Assembly (NCBI GenBank): GCA_963691705.1
Contig: OY829544.1
Coordinates: 8,315,501-8,379,500 of the forward strand
Direction of reading: 5' to 3'
DNA length: 64,000 nt
Source: Viola odorata
Lineage: Eukaryota; Streptophyta; Magnoliopsida; Malpighiales; Violaceae
Part shown: one piece after another, positions 46,648 to 57,272 of the stretch
Layout: each line of letters starts with the position of its first letter
Numbering within the stretch: the stretch's first letter is position 1
Program-made: the position numbers and the translations under genes
Notes under the pieces: model-generated
What the model saw: only the letters and a program-made list of their open reading frames with translations
Database searches by the model: none
What the model was told of the DNA's origin: nothing

Positions 46648-46916
46648 ATGGCATCAAACCAGTACCGAAGTGGCCGAGGTAAAGATTGTTGAGGTTAGCC
46701 ATGGTAGGCCATGGCCTCCCTTGCCGGAGTTATCTCTGCCGCTAACATTCTTTGGCATATTTTCGCTCAAATTCCCTCCAGTCAAGCGCATCTACTTCTT
46801 CAAACTCACAACCTCAACTGATCCCACTTTCTTCAGCTCATTCCTCCGGCAACCTCACTTGGCCTCCCAACGCCGCAAAACACATCATCCTCTACACTCC
46901 AATAGGGTCCAGGATT
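46648..46916 (+). pseudogene. BAHD acyltransferase, N-terminal fragment
   Basis: An ATG at 46,648 opens MASNQ, then the frame shifts. The next frame reads VKIVEVSHGRPWPPLPELSLPLTFF..., then LKFPPVKRIYFFKL and TDPTFFSSFL. A further frame gives GNLTWPPNAAKHIILYT. These are the first 90 or so residues of a plant BAHD acyltransferase of the phenolic glucoside malonyltransferase type. Two frameshifts and a missing segment of about 17 residues after FFSSFL make it a pseudogene. The C-terminal part on the same strand lies at 52,370-53,326. Confidence 0.75.
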
Positions 46917-47123
46917 TGAATTCCGCTGCCGAATTTTTTTTTAGTATTTTAAAGAGAAGATAAACGAACTGAATGAAAAAATTTAAAAATGCTTAAAAGT
47001 ATTTGTATCCGTCACCAAATAACAAATATTTAGATAAACTTAACAAAAAAATTAATAAAAAGACAATATAGAAAAAAAATTAATTATACATTAGAATTCA
47101 TACAATATACGTACTTTTTACAA

Positions 47124-49493
47124 TTATTCTCTACGAGTTTTCATTTTTTGATATCCTTGTATGATTCTCTCATTCTCTACACTATCAAAAATTTCTTTTT
47201 CAACAAAAGTAATCAAACAATCATTTAACATATCATCTCCCATACGGTTCCACAGTCGATTCTTCACGATGCTCATATATGAAAAAGCCCTTTCCACTGT
47301 CGCAGTTGCAACGGGTAAAATCAAAGCTAGCTTCAAAAGCAAATACACCAATGGATAGACAATATGCTTTCTTCTTTCAACTAACTTTTCGGAAAGATCA
47401 TTAATCCCTTTCAAATTTGAAAATCCAACATCCAACCGCATATCCAAAATATAATTCTCAAGTTGATTATCAAGAGCAAGAACATCAATTGTAGAAAACT
47501 CATTAGGATAAAATTGAGTCAATTGAAGCAATTTCTCCTTATTGAAAGCAACAAAGGAGTCTCTTGGATTTAAACATGCCACACAAAGGAGTAATTCATT
47601 ATTCCTCTCATCAAACCGATTATTGAGCTCATGAAGTTGCATATCAATGACTTGATAAAATAAATCAACTTGATAATGATGTAGATTGGAAATTTGCTCA
47701 CCTTTCCGCCTTGGTCTACCTTGAGCAACAAACATATCACTCATAGTTGGAAGATTTATATTATGTTTGCCACAAAATAAAGATACTTCATTAAGTAATA
47801 ACATCCAACCTTCATCCCTCATTGACTGCAGTCTCAACTTGGATACTTTGAGTAAATCTAAAGCATTTACTATGTCTTGATCTTTTCTTTGAAGTGCTTG
47901 AGAGAATTCATTAGTAATTCCTAATATATTCTTCATCAAATGCAAACAAAATATAAATTCAAAACATTGTACCGTATTCAATAATGCACATGCTTCTCCT
48001 CTTTTATCTACGTTCAAGCCATCTTCCTCTATCATTTCAAGCACATCAATTACTGAAGAGAATAAACTGATTAAGTTGAGCATTGTACCATAATGTGAAC
48101 CCCATAGAGGATCTCCTGTTCTTTTAATGGTCTTCTCTTCATTCAAACCCTCTTCATTCAAACCTTTTCCACTCCATATTTCAGCATTTTGTAATCCTTC
48201 AACCACATGATCTTTTTGCTTCTCTCGAATGACATCTTGCCTTTTGCATGAAGCTCCAACCACATTGCACACATTAGCAACCATATTAAAAAAAGATGAA
48301 ATTGTAACTTGTTTTTTTGCAACAATAACAAGTGCAAGTTGAAGTTGGTGTGCAAAACAATGAACATAAAATGCACATGAATTCTCCTTCAAGATCAAAC
48401 TTTTAAGACCATTGAATTCTCCTTGCATGTTGCTCGCTCCATCATAACCTTGCCCACGTACCTTTGACAAGCTCAAGTTATGTTTGGCAAATAAAAACTC
48501 CAAGACTTTCTTAAGAGAGCAAGCACGTGTGTCAGTAACATGAACAAGACTAAGAAAACGTTCAATAATTTGCCCCTTCTTATTCACATACCGCAAAACA
48601 ACACCCATTTGCTCTTTAATTGATATGTCACGACATTCATCAATTAAAATAGCAAAAAAATCATCTCCAATATCTTCAAGAATAATATTAGTAGTCTCAC
48701 TAGATGCAACACCAATAATTTCTTTTTGGATACTCGGTGCTACCAACTTAAGATTTCCACGTGCATGACTCAAAACGTTTCCAATGGTCTCATTGTGGTT
48801 AGCAAGGAACTGTAAAAGGTCAAGAAAATTTTCTTCATTAATTGAATCTTCAGACTCAATATCACCACAAAAAGCTAGTCCCTGACGAAGTAGAAACCGA
48901 ATACAATCAACTACTGCAGTCAACTGAATCCGACTAGATTGTTCACAAAGAGCCACTTCAATATGTTGCTTTTGATTCATCAATGCTTCACATTTTCTCC
49001 AAGCATTATTATGACTACTATTAACACCACCAATATGTTTCTGTAAACGTACTTTCATGTCTTTCCAATTGTCAAAACCAGTAGAAATAAAAACACCTCT
49101 CCCTCCTTGGTCTCCATTCTCTGAACCCATCAAATAACAATATAAACAAAAAACTGCATTTTTGGACGAACTATACTCCAACCAATTACCAAATTCATCA
49201 TACCATTTAGGATTAAAACGTCGTTGAATACTTCCAATCAATATTTTAGGAAACTCTATGTCTCGTGGTTGACAAGGACCTTTCAACATATAAGCTCTAC
49301 GAATTTGATCCCGATCATTAGGATGGTATGCTAAAATTTTAGGTCGCATACCTGGATCAACAGGAAGATTTTTCAAATCAACTTCTAAAAATCTCTTCGA
49401 CTTTTTCGCAAGTCGTTCTTCACTTTCATTTAAACCAACATTTGATGATATCGATGGTGCTTGAGTAGATGATTTAATCAAATATTTATCCAT
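47124..49493 (-). CDS. ZMYM1-like hAT transposase (TTF-zinc finger, DUF4371, hAT dimerisation)
   Basis: An intact frame of 789 aa from the ATG at 49,493 (MDKYLIKSS). That ATG follows a good splice acceptor (TTTTTTTTTGTAG), so a 5'-UTR intron is likely; an upstream Met would add only a hydrophobic leader. Order: TTF-type zinc finger (KWYDEFGNWLEYSSSKNAVF...CLYC, about residues 100-125); DUF4371 with FAILIDECRDIS (about 265-280) and VRGQGYDGASNM (about 345) carrying the expected RNase-H-fold Asp residues; C-terminal hAT dimerisation region with TATVERAFSYMSIVKNRLWNRM (about 720-745). The family is abundant in plants and includes both mobile and possibly domesticated members. Whether this copy is active is unknown; terminal repeats were not identified with confidence. 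Confidence 0.87.
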   Translation of the reverse strand: MDKYLIKSSTQAPSISSNVGLNESEERLAKKSKRFLEVDLKNLPVDPGMRPKILAYHPNDRDQIRRAYMLKGPCQPRDIEFPKILIGSIQRRFNPKWYDEFGNWLEYSSSKNAVFCLYCYLMGSENGDQGGRGVFISTGFDNWKDMKVRLQKHIGGVNSSHNNAWRKCEALMNQKQHIEVALCEQSSRIQLTAVVDCIRFLLRQGLAFCGDIESEDSINEENFLDLLQFLANHNETIGNVLSHARGNLKLVAPSIQKEIIGVASSETTNIILEDIGDDFFAILIDECRDISIKEQMGVVLRYVNKKGQIIERFLSLVHVTDTRACSLKKVLEFLFAKHNLSLSKVRGQGYDGASNMQGEFNGLKSLILKENSCAFYVHCFAHQLQLALVIVAKKQVTISSFFNMVANVCNVVGASCKRQDVIREKQKDHVVEGLQNAEIWSGKGLNEEGLNEEKTIKRTGDPLWGSHYGTMLNLISLFSSVIDVLEMIEEDGLNVDKRGEACALLNTVQCFEFIFCLHLMKNILGITNEFSQALQRKDQDIVNALDLLKVSKLRLQSMRDEGWMLLLNEVSLFCGKHNINLPTMSDMFVAQGRPRRKGEQISNLHHYQVDLFYQVIDMQLHELNNRFDERNNELLLCVACLNPRDSFVAFNKEKLLQLTQFYPNEFSTIDVLALDNQLENYILDMRLDVGFSNLKGINDLSEKLVERRKHIVYPLVYLLLKLALILPVATATVERAFSYMSIVKNRLWNRMGDDMLNDCLITFVEKEIFDSVENERIIQGYQKMKTRRE

Positions 49494-49538
49494 ATCTACA
49501 AAAAAAAATATTAATACAATTAGCATATTAATTCTCAA

Positions 49539-50104
49539 GTCATTCTTTCTTGGACACTAATTAATCGTTGGAAGATAATACACAAAGCGGCACAGTGTAA
49601 CATTCTAATTTTAATAAAAATAGAAGTCAATTAAGAAAGCTGCCAAGATATGCTCCAACAAGGAACAAATGCACTACAACACATATGCATGCAAAACTTA
49701 TCAAGCTGCAATCCAATTCTTTTCTCTAACCATCTAAGAACTTGGAAGTTTACTACTGTCAATGAAGAAACAGAAACAGAGTAAAGTAACAAGCTTGCTT
49801 ACTCTAAAAGTTTGATTAAAAAAATACAAAATATTATTCATTATAGATTATTATACATCGGCAAAATATTATTTTATATCATTAATGTCAAAATATTATA
49901 TTATAAATAAATTTGTACAAGTAAATTATATTATGAAAAAAAAACCATGAAAATATTGCACATTTTTGTGTTTTAATTAATTAAATTATTAATCCTAATC
50001 CTCCAACCTCCCACTCGGATGTCAATCCATGAATCCACCTGCACCCACGTAGGATGGAAACAACTCAAAAATGTCAACCTCTAATAAAAAACACTTTATT
50101 TCAG
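49539..50104. other. Spacer between the hAT gene and the FAR1-related remnant
   Basis: AT-rich. It probably includes the 5' leader of the hAT gene. A GGGTGCAGGTGGATTC-like stretch on the minus strand near 50,030-50,050 is a weak candidate for a transposon end. Confidence 0.4.
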
Positions 50105-51480
50105 CTATTCTTTCTTTCTGTTTCAACTTTATGGAAACACTTTGTCAAAAATGATGGCCTTGGATTAAAATTATTTTTTGCTACAGATTTGTATGTACCT
50201 TCTCTACTACACGTAACAATATAATACTTCAAATTTCTATCATCATCTTTCTTTTCATTTTTTTTCTAATCTCACTTCACAAGCATACTCAAGATAAAAA
50301 TTGTAAACTTTTTCTTTTGATTTAAAGACCATACCTGACTTTGGGATCAATTTATCATCAGGTTCCGACAATGGAGGATTGATGGAACTTTGAGGCTCAT
50401 CACTTTGAGGCAAAGACTCCATTATCTGAAACAAAAGGTTACAATCAGCCACCACAGTATACTCAGTTTTAAGCATATAAGTGCCAAACAAAAAGCACAA
50501 ATGATTTAAGACCAAACTCTCTTGACAAGTCATTATACAGAAACATGAGCTATAGAAAGTGAGTTGCTTCATCAAGACACATGACCACGTGGCAATAAAT
50601 TAAAATGGAAAAAGCTTTTCTTTCTTCATGGAAATGACAAGTTTGGAATTTAATACACATTGAAAACCAGATTACCATAAAGGTTAAACATCATGTGTAT
50701 ATCGAAAGTACATCAACACCATGCGTTTATGAAAATGTCATGACTTTCATAGATTAACTCAAGTTTCTAGTTATCCTATTACTTTACCAAATGTAAAAAC
50801 TCGCTGCATAAATCAGAACAGAAGTGACAGGTTTCAGCATTACAATAAAAGAAGCATCAAACTGATATTGGCAGGGAGCATAAAATAGGCTAAAAACCGC
50901 AAACACCTTGGAGAACCATAGAATGTATGTAGGACCAATAAAATCAAATAAAATCCATATGCTAACAAGAAAGAAAAAAAAGATGCAACATACTATTCTG
51001 TTATTCAAAGGAATAGTGGTCCAAGTTATGTTTTGTTATCAACGAGAGTACTGGACATATACACCTCCCATGATAAAACCAAGCTACTCCATGTCGCAAA
51101 CATGGCTTCAAATAAATTGCAATCTTGCTAAAATAAGTATCCATTTAAAGAAGTCCCAACAACATTATAACAGGAAATGAAAATACCTGGTATAGATGAG
51201 GACCCTTGTCGTCAAACCCAGCAACCAATAGAGATACTCCAAAAGGCGAAAAAGAGTAAGCTACCACTTTGCTATAAGGCTATAAATAGCGAAAATGGAG
51301 TGAAGGAGAAGAAGATTCAAGAACTAAGGCTTCCGCGCGACCAGCTAAGAGACACCCAACATCAATGAGGGAGGAGGGCGGAGGACGAGGAGGGAGGGGA
51401 CGGCTGTTTCTGTGAGGGTTTGGAGGCAAGGAGGCAAGGAGAAAATGTCGGGAGGATGAGAAATCAGAAGCTAGGGTTTG
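50105..51480 (-). pseudogene. FAR1-related sequence: leader exon plus frameshifted first coding exon
   Basis: A start at 50,422 opens 55 codons (MESLPQSDEPQSS...PKSGMVFKSKEKVYNFYLEYACEV) and stops in an 8-A run near 50,258. In the next frame the homology goes on: DDDRNLKYYIVTCSREGTYKS, then NNFNPRPSFLTK, to about 50,105, where it is lost. These are the first half of the FAR1 DNA-binding domain of FAR1/FHY3-related, transposase-derived transcription factors. Upstream, a splice acceptor (TTTTGTTTCAG) lies three bases before the ATG. A donor at 51,187 (CCAG/GTATTT) ends a GC- and CT-rich leader exon beginning around 51,480 (CCAAACCCTAGCTTCTG). So the leader and its intron look intact, while the coding part is broken and truncated. 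A single-base length difference in the A-run could be an assembly error. Confidence 0.7.
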
Positions 51481-52369
51481 GCCATTTCATTAATGGCAAT
51501 TTCGTAAATATGACTGCCACGTCTGATCTCAGGTAGCAATGGTATGCGCGATGGCGTTGATTTACATCCATACGTTCCCGCCCTCTCCCGATCTGACGAT
51601 GATGGCGGTGCTGACGTGGCACCTGTTTTTGAATTGCAAATCACTTCATTCCCAAATTAAGGGTTTTAATTACTCTAGTTCTTCCATAATTAAAAGGAAA
51701 AATGTTATTGGTTACTCTCCAGGCACTTTATAATATTAAAAATAATTAAAAAAATGTAATTATTTGCAAACAGATCATAAGTTACAAAAATTAGTGTTAC
51801 GAAAAAAAAATTGTAGTTATGAAAATTAGTGTTGCAATTAAGTTTGAATAAGTTACATTAAAATGAAGGAAAGATTAAAAAATTCAAGAGTGTTTGACCA
51901 ATTTGAATGTCTAATAACTATAATGCAATGGTTATGAGAACCTTTATTAAAAAGGCCCGTCAAATTAAAAAGTTTGAAATTTGAGTGTCTGAACTGTGGA
52001 CGGTTAAAACTATGGTCAAAATATTACTTTTTTAAGTAGTTTTAATTAATTAATTAGAAATCTTCGTCAAGAGTAATTTTCATGATAATTATTTGATCGG
52101 GTGCTAAATTCGTCAAAAATAAAATCTTTACAACTCAATACTGATTGACAAAAGATATTGTAATAGTGAAAAGAGGTTCACTCCCGAGGGAACAAGATTT
52201 AATTGAAGTTTCCACATATGACCCAATGTAACAAAATAAAATAAAAAAGGGGGTTTTTAATTTGCAAATAAATAATAAAGAAGTAATAAGATTAAACTGA
52301 AAATGTAATAATGTAACAAGTAACAAGATGGAAATGTGATGGTAAAATTAAGATGATAAAGATTCCTAA
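51481..52369. other. Spacer, no gene supported
   Basis: Begins with the likely promoter region of the FAR1-related leader (minus). The rest is AT-rich and no gene or bounded repeat was recognised. Confidence 0.45.
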
Positions 52370-53326
52370 ACCATATTGATCGTGGATGCAAAAATATTCA
52401 AAACTGGGTATGCCTTTAACCACACCGTTCTGGACGGGAGAAGTATAACCATGCTCATGGAAGCTTGGGCTCACGTATCCAAACATACCCAATTAGATGA
52501 TAAACAGAAAATTCCAGTTCCAGCTATTTTACCTCCAGAGATGTTGCCGATCCTTAATCGGGAAATTGTTGACGACCCAGAAGAGCTGGACATGCTGTAC
52601 TTGAAGGGCTGGCAAGGGATCAAATGGCCTGGATTGAATACCAAGAACCCAAGAAGCTTGAAGCCATTTCCGATTACTAGTATTCCACCCGACTCTGTTC
52701 GTGCAACATTTGAGCTCTGTTCTGACCAAATCAAGAAAATCCGTGAAAGGGTACTTCTCTTTTTGTCAAATCAAACATACCATTTATCTGCTTTTGTGCT
52801 CACATTTGCATACACATTGGCTTGTTTGGTTGAATCAAAAGGGTTTGAAGGTGAAAGAATGGTTAAGTTCGGATTCTCTATAGATTGTAGAGCCAAACTA
52901 GAGCCTCCATTACCCAGTAATTATTTTGGTAATTGTATTACTACTCGCGCAGTGATTGCGAAAGCAGAAGATCACAAGGGAGAGAAAGGGATGGCATTTG
53001 CTCCAGGGAAGCTTAATGAGGTGATTAAAGGGTTAGAGAAAGGGGTGTTGGTTGGAGCAAAGGAGAAGCTTGCAAAGGATATGGCAATGGAGCCGGGTAC
53101 ATCCGCTATTTGGGTTGCTGGGTCGACCCAATTTAATGTTTATGGGGTTGATTTTGGTTGGGGGAAACCAGTCAGGAATGAGCTTACTACTATAGATACG
53201 ACTGGTTCTGTTTCAATGACGAGAAGCAAGAACGGGATGGGTGGGGTTGAGAATGGGCTTGTTTTGAAGAGAAACGAGATGGAGATGTTCCATTCTATGT
53301 TTGTTAACGGCCTTGCTCATGTTTGA
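52370..53326 (+). pseudogene. BAHD acyltransferase, C-terminal two thirds
   Basis: An open frame of 316 residues up to the stop at 53,326, preceded by an in-frame stop at 52,367. The catalytic HxxxD is present as HTVLD (52,421-52,435), and the structural DFGWG motif is present (53,150-53,164). The tail has GGVENGLVLKRNEMEMFHSMFVNGL, typical of plant malonyl/acyltransferases. Such enzymes move acyl groups from CoA to phenolic glucosides in the cytosol. The N-terminal 140 or so residues are absent, there is no in-frame ATG before the HxxxD motif, and the stretch before it is shortened (KIFKTGYAFNHT), so the gene is broken. It probably belonged with 46,648-46,916, now 5.4 kb away. Confidence 0.78.
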
Positions 53327-54678
53327 AGTATGTATAACACAAGTAAAGTTAACTTGTGACCAACTCAAAGTTGCAGCGGAATTGATTTGCTCTCTCTACG
53401 AGAGAAGTCGTGGGTTCGATTGTGGTGTGTATTGTAATCATTTCGTAAATAACATTTGCTTTTCTTTAAAGTTAATCAATTGAACCGCAAATGATGAGTA
53501 ACTTAAATTTTAAAAAGTTGAAATTCAACTAGGTTCATATGTTCTATACTTATTTTTAGACCTTCAACCAAGACTAATACTATTGCTATTTGCTATAAAA
53601 GTAGAATGGCAATAGTATTATGTTGTTGCAAACCAACTTCTTGCTTTATCCAAAATCCAAATCCATTTGATCTACTAAGCAAACATATGAGAGGCATTCC
53701 GCTCTTCGCATCAGTTAGAAATAAGTATTTGTCAATATACACATTGTTGATCTTCAAACATACGTTGTTGTTGATCAAGAAAAACAGAACTGTTACAGAT
53801 TTGTACTTCTGGAGTCTACCATCCCGAGTGCTTGCAAGTGCGTGTGCGATATTCTGCTTCTGTGGATCCAACAACAAACTGAAGTGTAACAGACATCGTA
53901 ATTATCTAAATCAACAGGAAATCCTGCTCCAGCTTTGTCTGCTGTTGCCATCTCCAAGACTCAAAGATGTAGCAAAATCTGCTCGCAAAGTTTCCACACT
54001 AATTTCTAAAGTGGTTTGCTTTTGCCCAATAAATATGGATTGGAAATGTTACTGAAAGAAAAGACTTTCAAGTATTGGGTTATGGGGAAGAAAGAAGGGG
54101 GGGATTAAGTCTTCATTCTACCAGCATCATAGGATATCTTGACTGAAAAGAAGGAAGAAATAGTGGTTTAGGGACAGAGGAGGAAACTTAGATGACGCCA
54201 CACGAAAGAAACTCTTATTTAATATGAGAGATTGCCGTTGAGTGTATAGTGTGTAGGACCTTCACTGCCCTGACTTAGCTTAGCTTCATTTATACTTATG
54301 GTATGAATGAGCATTGCTGGATCTCCCTGATTGAAACAGAGAGTCCTTCCTCAACGCCTGCCTTCTGCGTAGTACTGAAATAGCAAGAGCTGGCATATGC
54401 TACTGAACAATCAAGTGTCCACCATCATGAGCTAAGACAGCCAGCTTTCATCTTTCCTATCAACATGAACAACAAAAAGGACAGAAGAAAACCAAGGGTC
54501 AATAACATTTTCCCTCATGGACTGTTAGCAAACTAAAAACTACTACTGGAAGAATGGTATAGGACTCCTCAATAAAGTAGAAAAAGATTTACATGCAAGA
54601 TAGATACAAGACCAATCCAACAGGGTACTTACGAGTAAAACTTGGAGCATATATCCAGCAGCTCAAAGCCTCAAATAC
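53327..54678. other. Spacer downstream of the BAHD remnant and ARP6
   Basis: Holds the probable 3' UTR of ARP6 near its right end. Open frames of up to 149 codons occur on the plus strand but show no recognisable family features. Confidence 0.45.
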
Positions 54679-56522
54679 TCAGTGAAAGAATCTCTTACGA
54701 CATCGCGCTGATCCAAGTTCCTCATACTCAGACTTGGTGACACACATAGCTTCAAAATCGGGACTAGATGCCAACAAGGAGCCACCTCGCCACACACCTA
54801 GTATGGGACTAGACAAACACCATAGATTTTACCACATAGAAGTAATGTCAACAGAGAGAAAATCATAGTTTCAAGGAGGAAAGGGTTTACTCTTCTTGTG
54901 TAGTTATCTTCACTTGGTAATCATCTGGAACAAGAGGTCGGAGTTCCAATTCCCTGCCATTTCAGCCAAAATTGCAATATAAAGTTTTATGGTGTCTCAA
55001 TATAATTAAATTTTAAATTTTAAATTTAAACTATGCCAGCTAATAGAGAAGAGATATGAGCTTACAGTCTCTGAGCAAACCGAGGAAATAATGTGCTTCC
55101 ACCAGTTAATATAATACTGCAAATCAAAAAATACAGCCATTGTTCACAGTAGGGAAATTAAATTATAAAAAGGAAGATGAAAACAATCGTTTGTGAAAGT
55201 ACCTCTCATAAAGCACCGGGTGAAGCAGAGGATGGCTCGAATTAACAGCTCGAACAATGCATTCAGCTAATCCAGCCTGATTCATACCTGCACAAGGGGT
55301 CCAAGTTAGCAGTTTGACGATTAGGACAAATTGTTAATCATACAGTATTTCACACCTAAAATATAGAAACATGATACAAACCCAAATCTGCAGGGTGGAA
55401 CATCATTTCTGGAACAAGGAATCGTTCATTTGTCAAGTCAAACTCCTGCAAGGACCATAAATTTTTCAGAAACAATTTGAATTGAACAGGCAATACATCC
55501 TCCAAAACCAAAAGAGAACCTCACATTTTTCGTCAAATCAACTTTCTTCCTCTCCACTTGCCCCTCCAGGGTTTCGTTCTGATCCCCATCCTTCATTGTC
55601 TCCAAAGATGCATCAGAACCCAAACTGAAATACTTCTGTGCTTCATCTGGGTCTCTCACAAAACCCTTAGTATGCGTAACTCCATCAGGAAGAACGTAAG
55701 TACAGCGCAACAAATTATCCCTTCCTCGTCGCCTAACAATTCGCAAACATCACAATCCAACCCAATTTCCATCAATCAATGCTCTTTCTAGTTGCATTAC
55801 TTAGATCGAAATAAATAAAAATGTTGTCATCCATACCTGGCAATTTGCAAGTCGCGTGCAACATCAAGCGAGACAAAGCACAGTTTCTCTTTAACATCAT
55901 CCATGATAAAGCTCTCATCCATGACATTAACCGAGCGATATGAAATCAGTTCTTTCAAGTAATTAGTCAACGCTTTCCCACCCAAATCAATTCTCTTCGC
56001 CGCATAATTGAGTGTAAAACTCTGAAACACGGGCGCAGCATGTGTAAAAGAAAACCCACAGTCCACGACTAGACTGCATTGGGTTTTCGACACCAACCCA
56101 TATGGCTTAGAACTTGCCTCATAGAGATGTACGAGTTTCGGCGAATCCGATATGAACAAAGACTTAAAGCCGAAATCTTCAAAGACAAGCTCATCGGTGG
56201 CGCGTTGAATGGAAGGGAGGGTGAAGAGGGGTTCAGTGAGGAGAAGGGAGGAGGAGGAGGGGCTGACGTGGAGAATGGAGGAGAAGAGATGGTTCCAAAT
56301 GTCGCGCTGGAGGTCAGGGTTTATTAAGTAACCACGGTCGATGGGTCGGCGGACGGCAGCGGAGGTGAGATCTTCGGTGGAGGAAGGGGAAGGGTGGAGG
56401 AACTTTTTGGATGAGAGAGGGCGGTAGAGGCAGTTTGGGATGATAGTGGTGGGATCACGTTCTCCGCCGTAGCCGGCCTTGATAAAGGCGCCGCCGTTGT
56501 CAAGGACGATAACATTTGACAT
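54679..56522 (-). CDS. Actin-related protein 6 (ARP6), SWR1 complex subunit
   Basis: Seven exons on the minus strand: 56522-55837, 55732-55525, 55445-55382, 55287-55203, 55116-55066, 54953-54891 and 54808-54679, giving 428 aa, the usual ARP6 size. Actin-fold landmarks: NVIVLDNGGAFIKAGYGG (nucleotide-binding loop 1), LLLTEPLFTLPSIQ, SLVVDCGFSFTHAAPVF, RIDLGGKALTNYLKE, RCTYVLPDGVTHTKGF, ERFLVPEMMFHPADLG, IILTGGSTLFPRFAQRL and PILGVWRGGSLLAS. ARP6 is a nuclear subunit of the SWR1 remodeler that puts H2A.Z into chromatin; in Arabidopsis it is needed for FLC expression and warm-temperature responses. Splice phases agree throughout. The linker KYFSLGSDASLETMKDGDQNETLEGQ is the variable insert of the family. 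Confidence 0.95.
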
Positions 56523-57263
56523 TTTGGCGAGGAGGGAGGAGTGAGTGAGAATAACTGATTGGATTGGAGTGTTAGTTGGGCATTTTTGGAGGGTTTTAGT
56601 AGGGCTTAATGATCCAAGTGTTTAGTGAAGGAAAGGCCCAACCCAACGACTCATTTGTTGAGTTTTAGAACTTTAACTTAAAAATGCAAATTTTGGGATT
56701 TTGAAGTAATGGAACATTGACTGCAAGGGGGACTTTTTAGGGTTTGGTGGAAGAGGACTGTAAATCATTTTTTTGCTTGGTTTGATTTTCTTTAGAGCTT
56801 TTGGAAAACTCGCAATAAAACAGCTTTTGAAAGGAAAAATCGGTATTCTTTAGAAGTGGTTCAGTTGAAGTTATGGAGGTGCAAGTGAGATTGCAAATCT
56901 AGTGTCAAATCCAAAAGAAAAGAGCCATTGTTTCGTAAGGGCTTCCTCTATCCTTGTAGTTGAAGCGATGACTCTTCAAGATGCATGTAAATAGTAAAGT
57001 AGAACAATTGGCGCGAATTCACTTTTAAAAATGACACCTAAATTATTATCAATTAGATTAACAAGTCGGAAGTTTCTTTAAATTGAGAATGTTATCCAAT
57101 ATTTCAAGACAATGTAATAGTCTTGTTGATTTGTTTGTAAAGAAAGTTATCTTTAGGTTGTTAATTTTTTATACCTACTTAATGATGAGGATTTTATTTA
57201 TGTAATAGGGTTGGAGCGCTCCCTTGATTGTGTTGCTATTATGAATGTACTTCTTTGTTCTGT
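56523..57263. other. ARP6 promoter and spacer
   Basis: About 100 bp of leader, then AT-rich spacer to the Mutator-like MITE. No gene seen. Confidence 0.5.
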
Positions 57264-57272
57264 TAAAACATA

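Noticed and set aside
49990..50060. Candidate right terminus of the hAT element (GGGTGCAGGTGGATTC on the minus strand)
   Set aside because: Similarity to the left candidate (GGGTCCAGGATTTGAATTC) is weak and no 8-bp flanking repeat matches.
53593..54055. Open frames of up to 149 codons on both strands
   Set aside because: I looked for a leucine-rich or transmembrane protein but saw no domain, no signal peptide and no exon structure.
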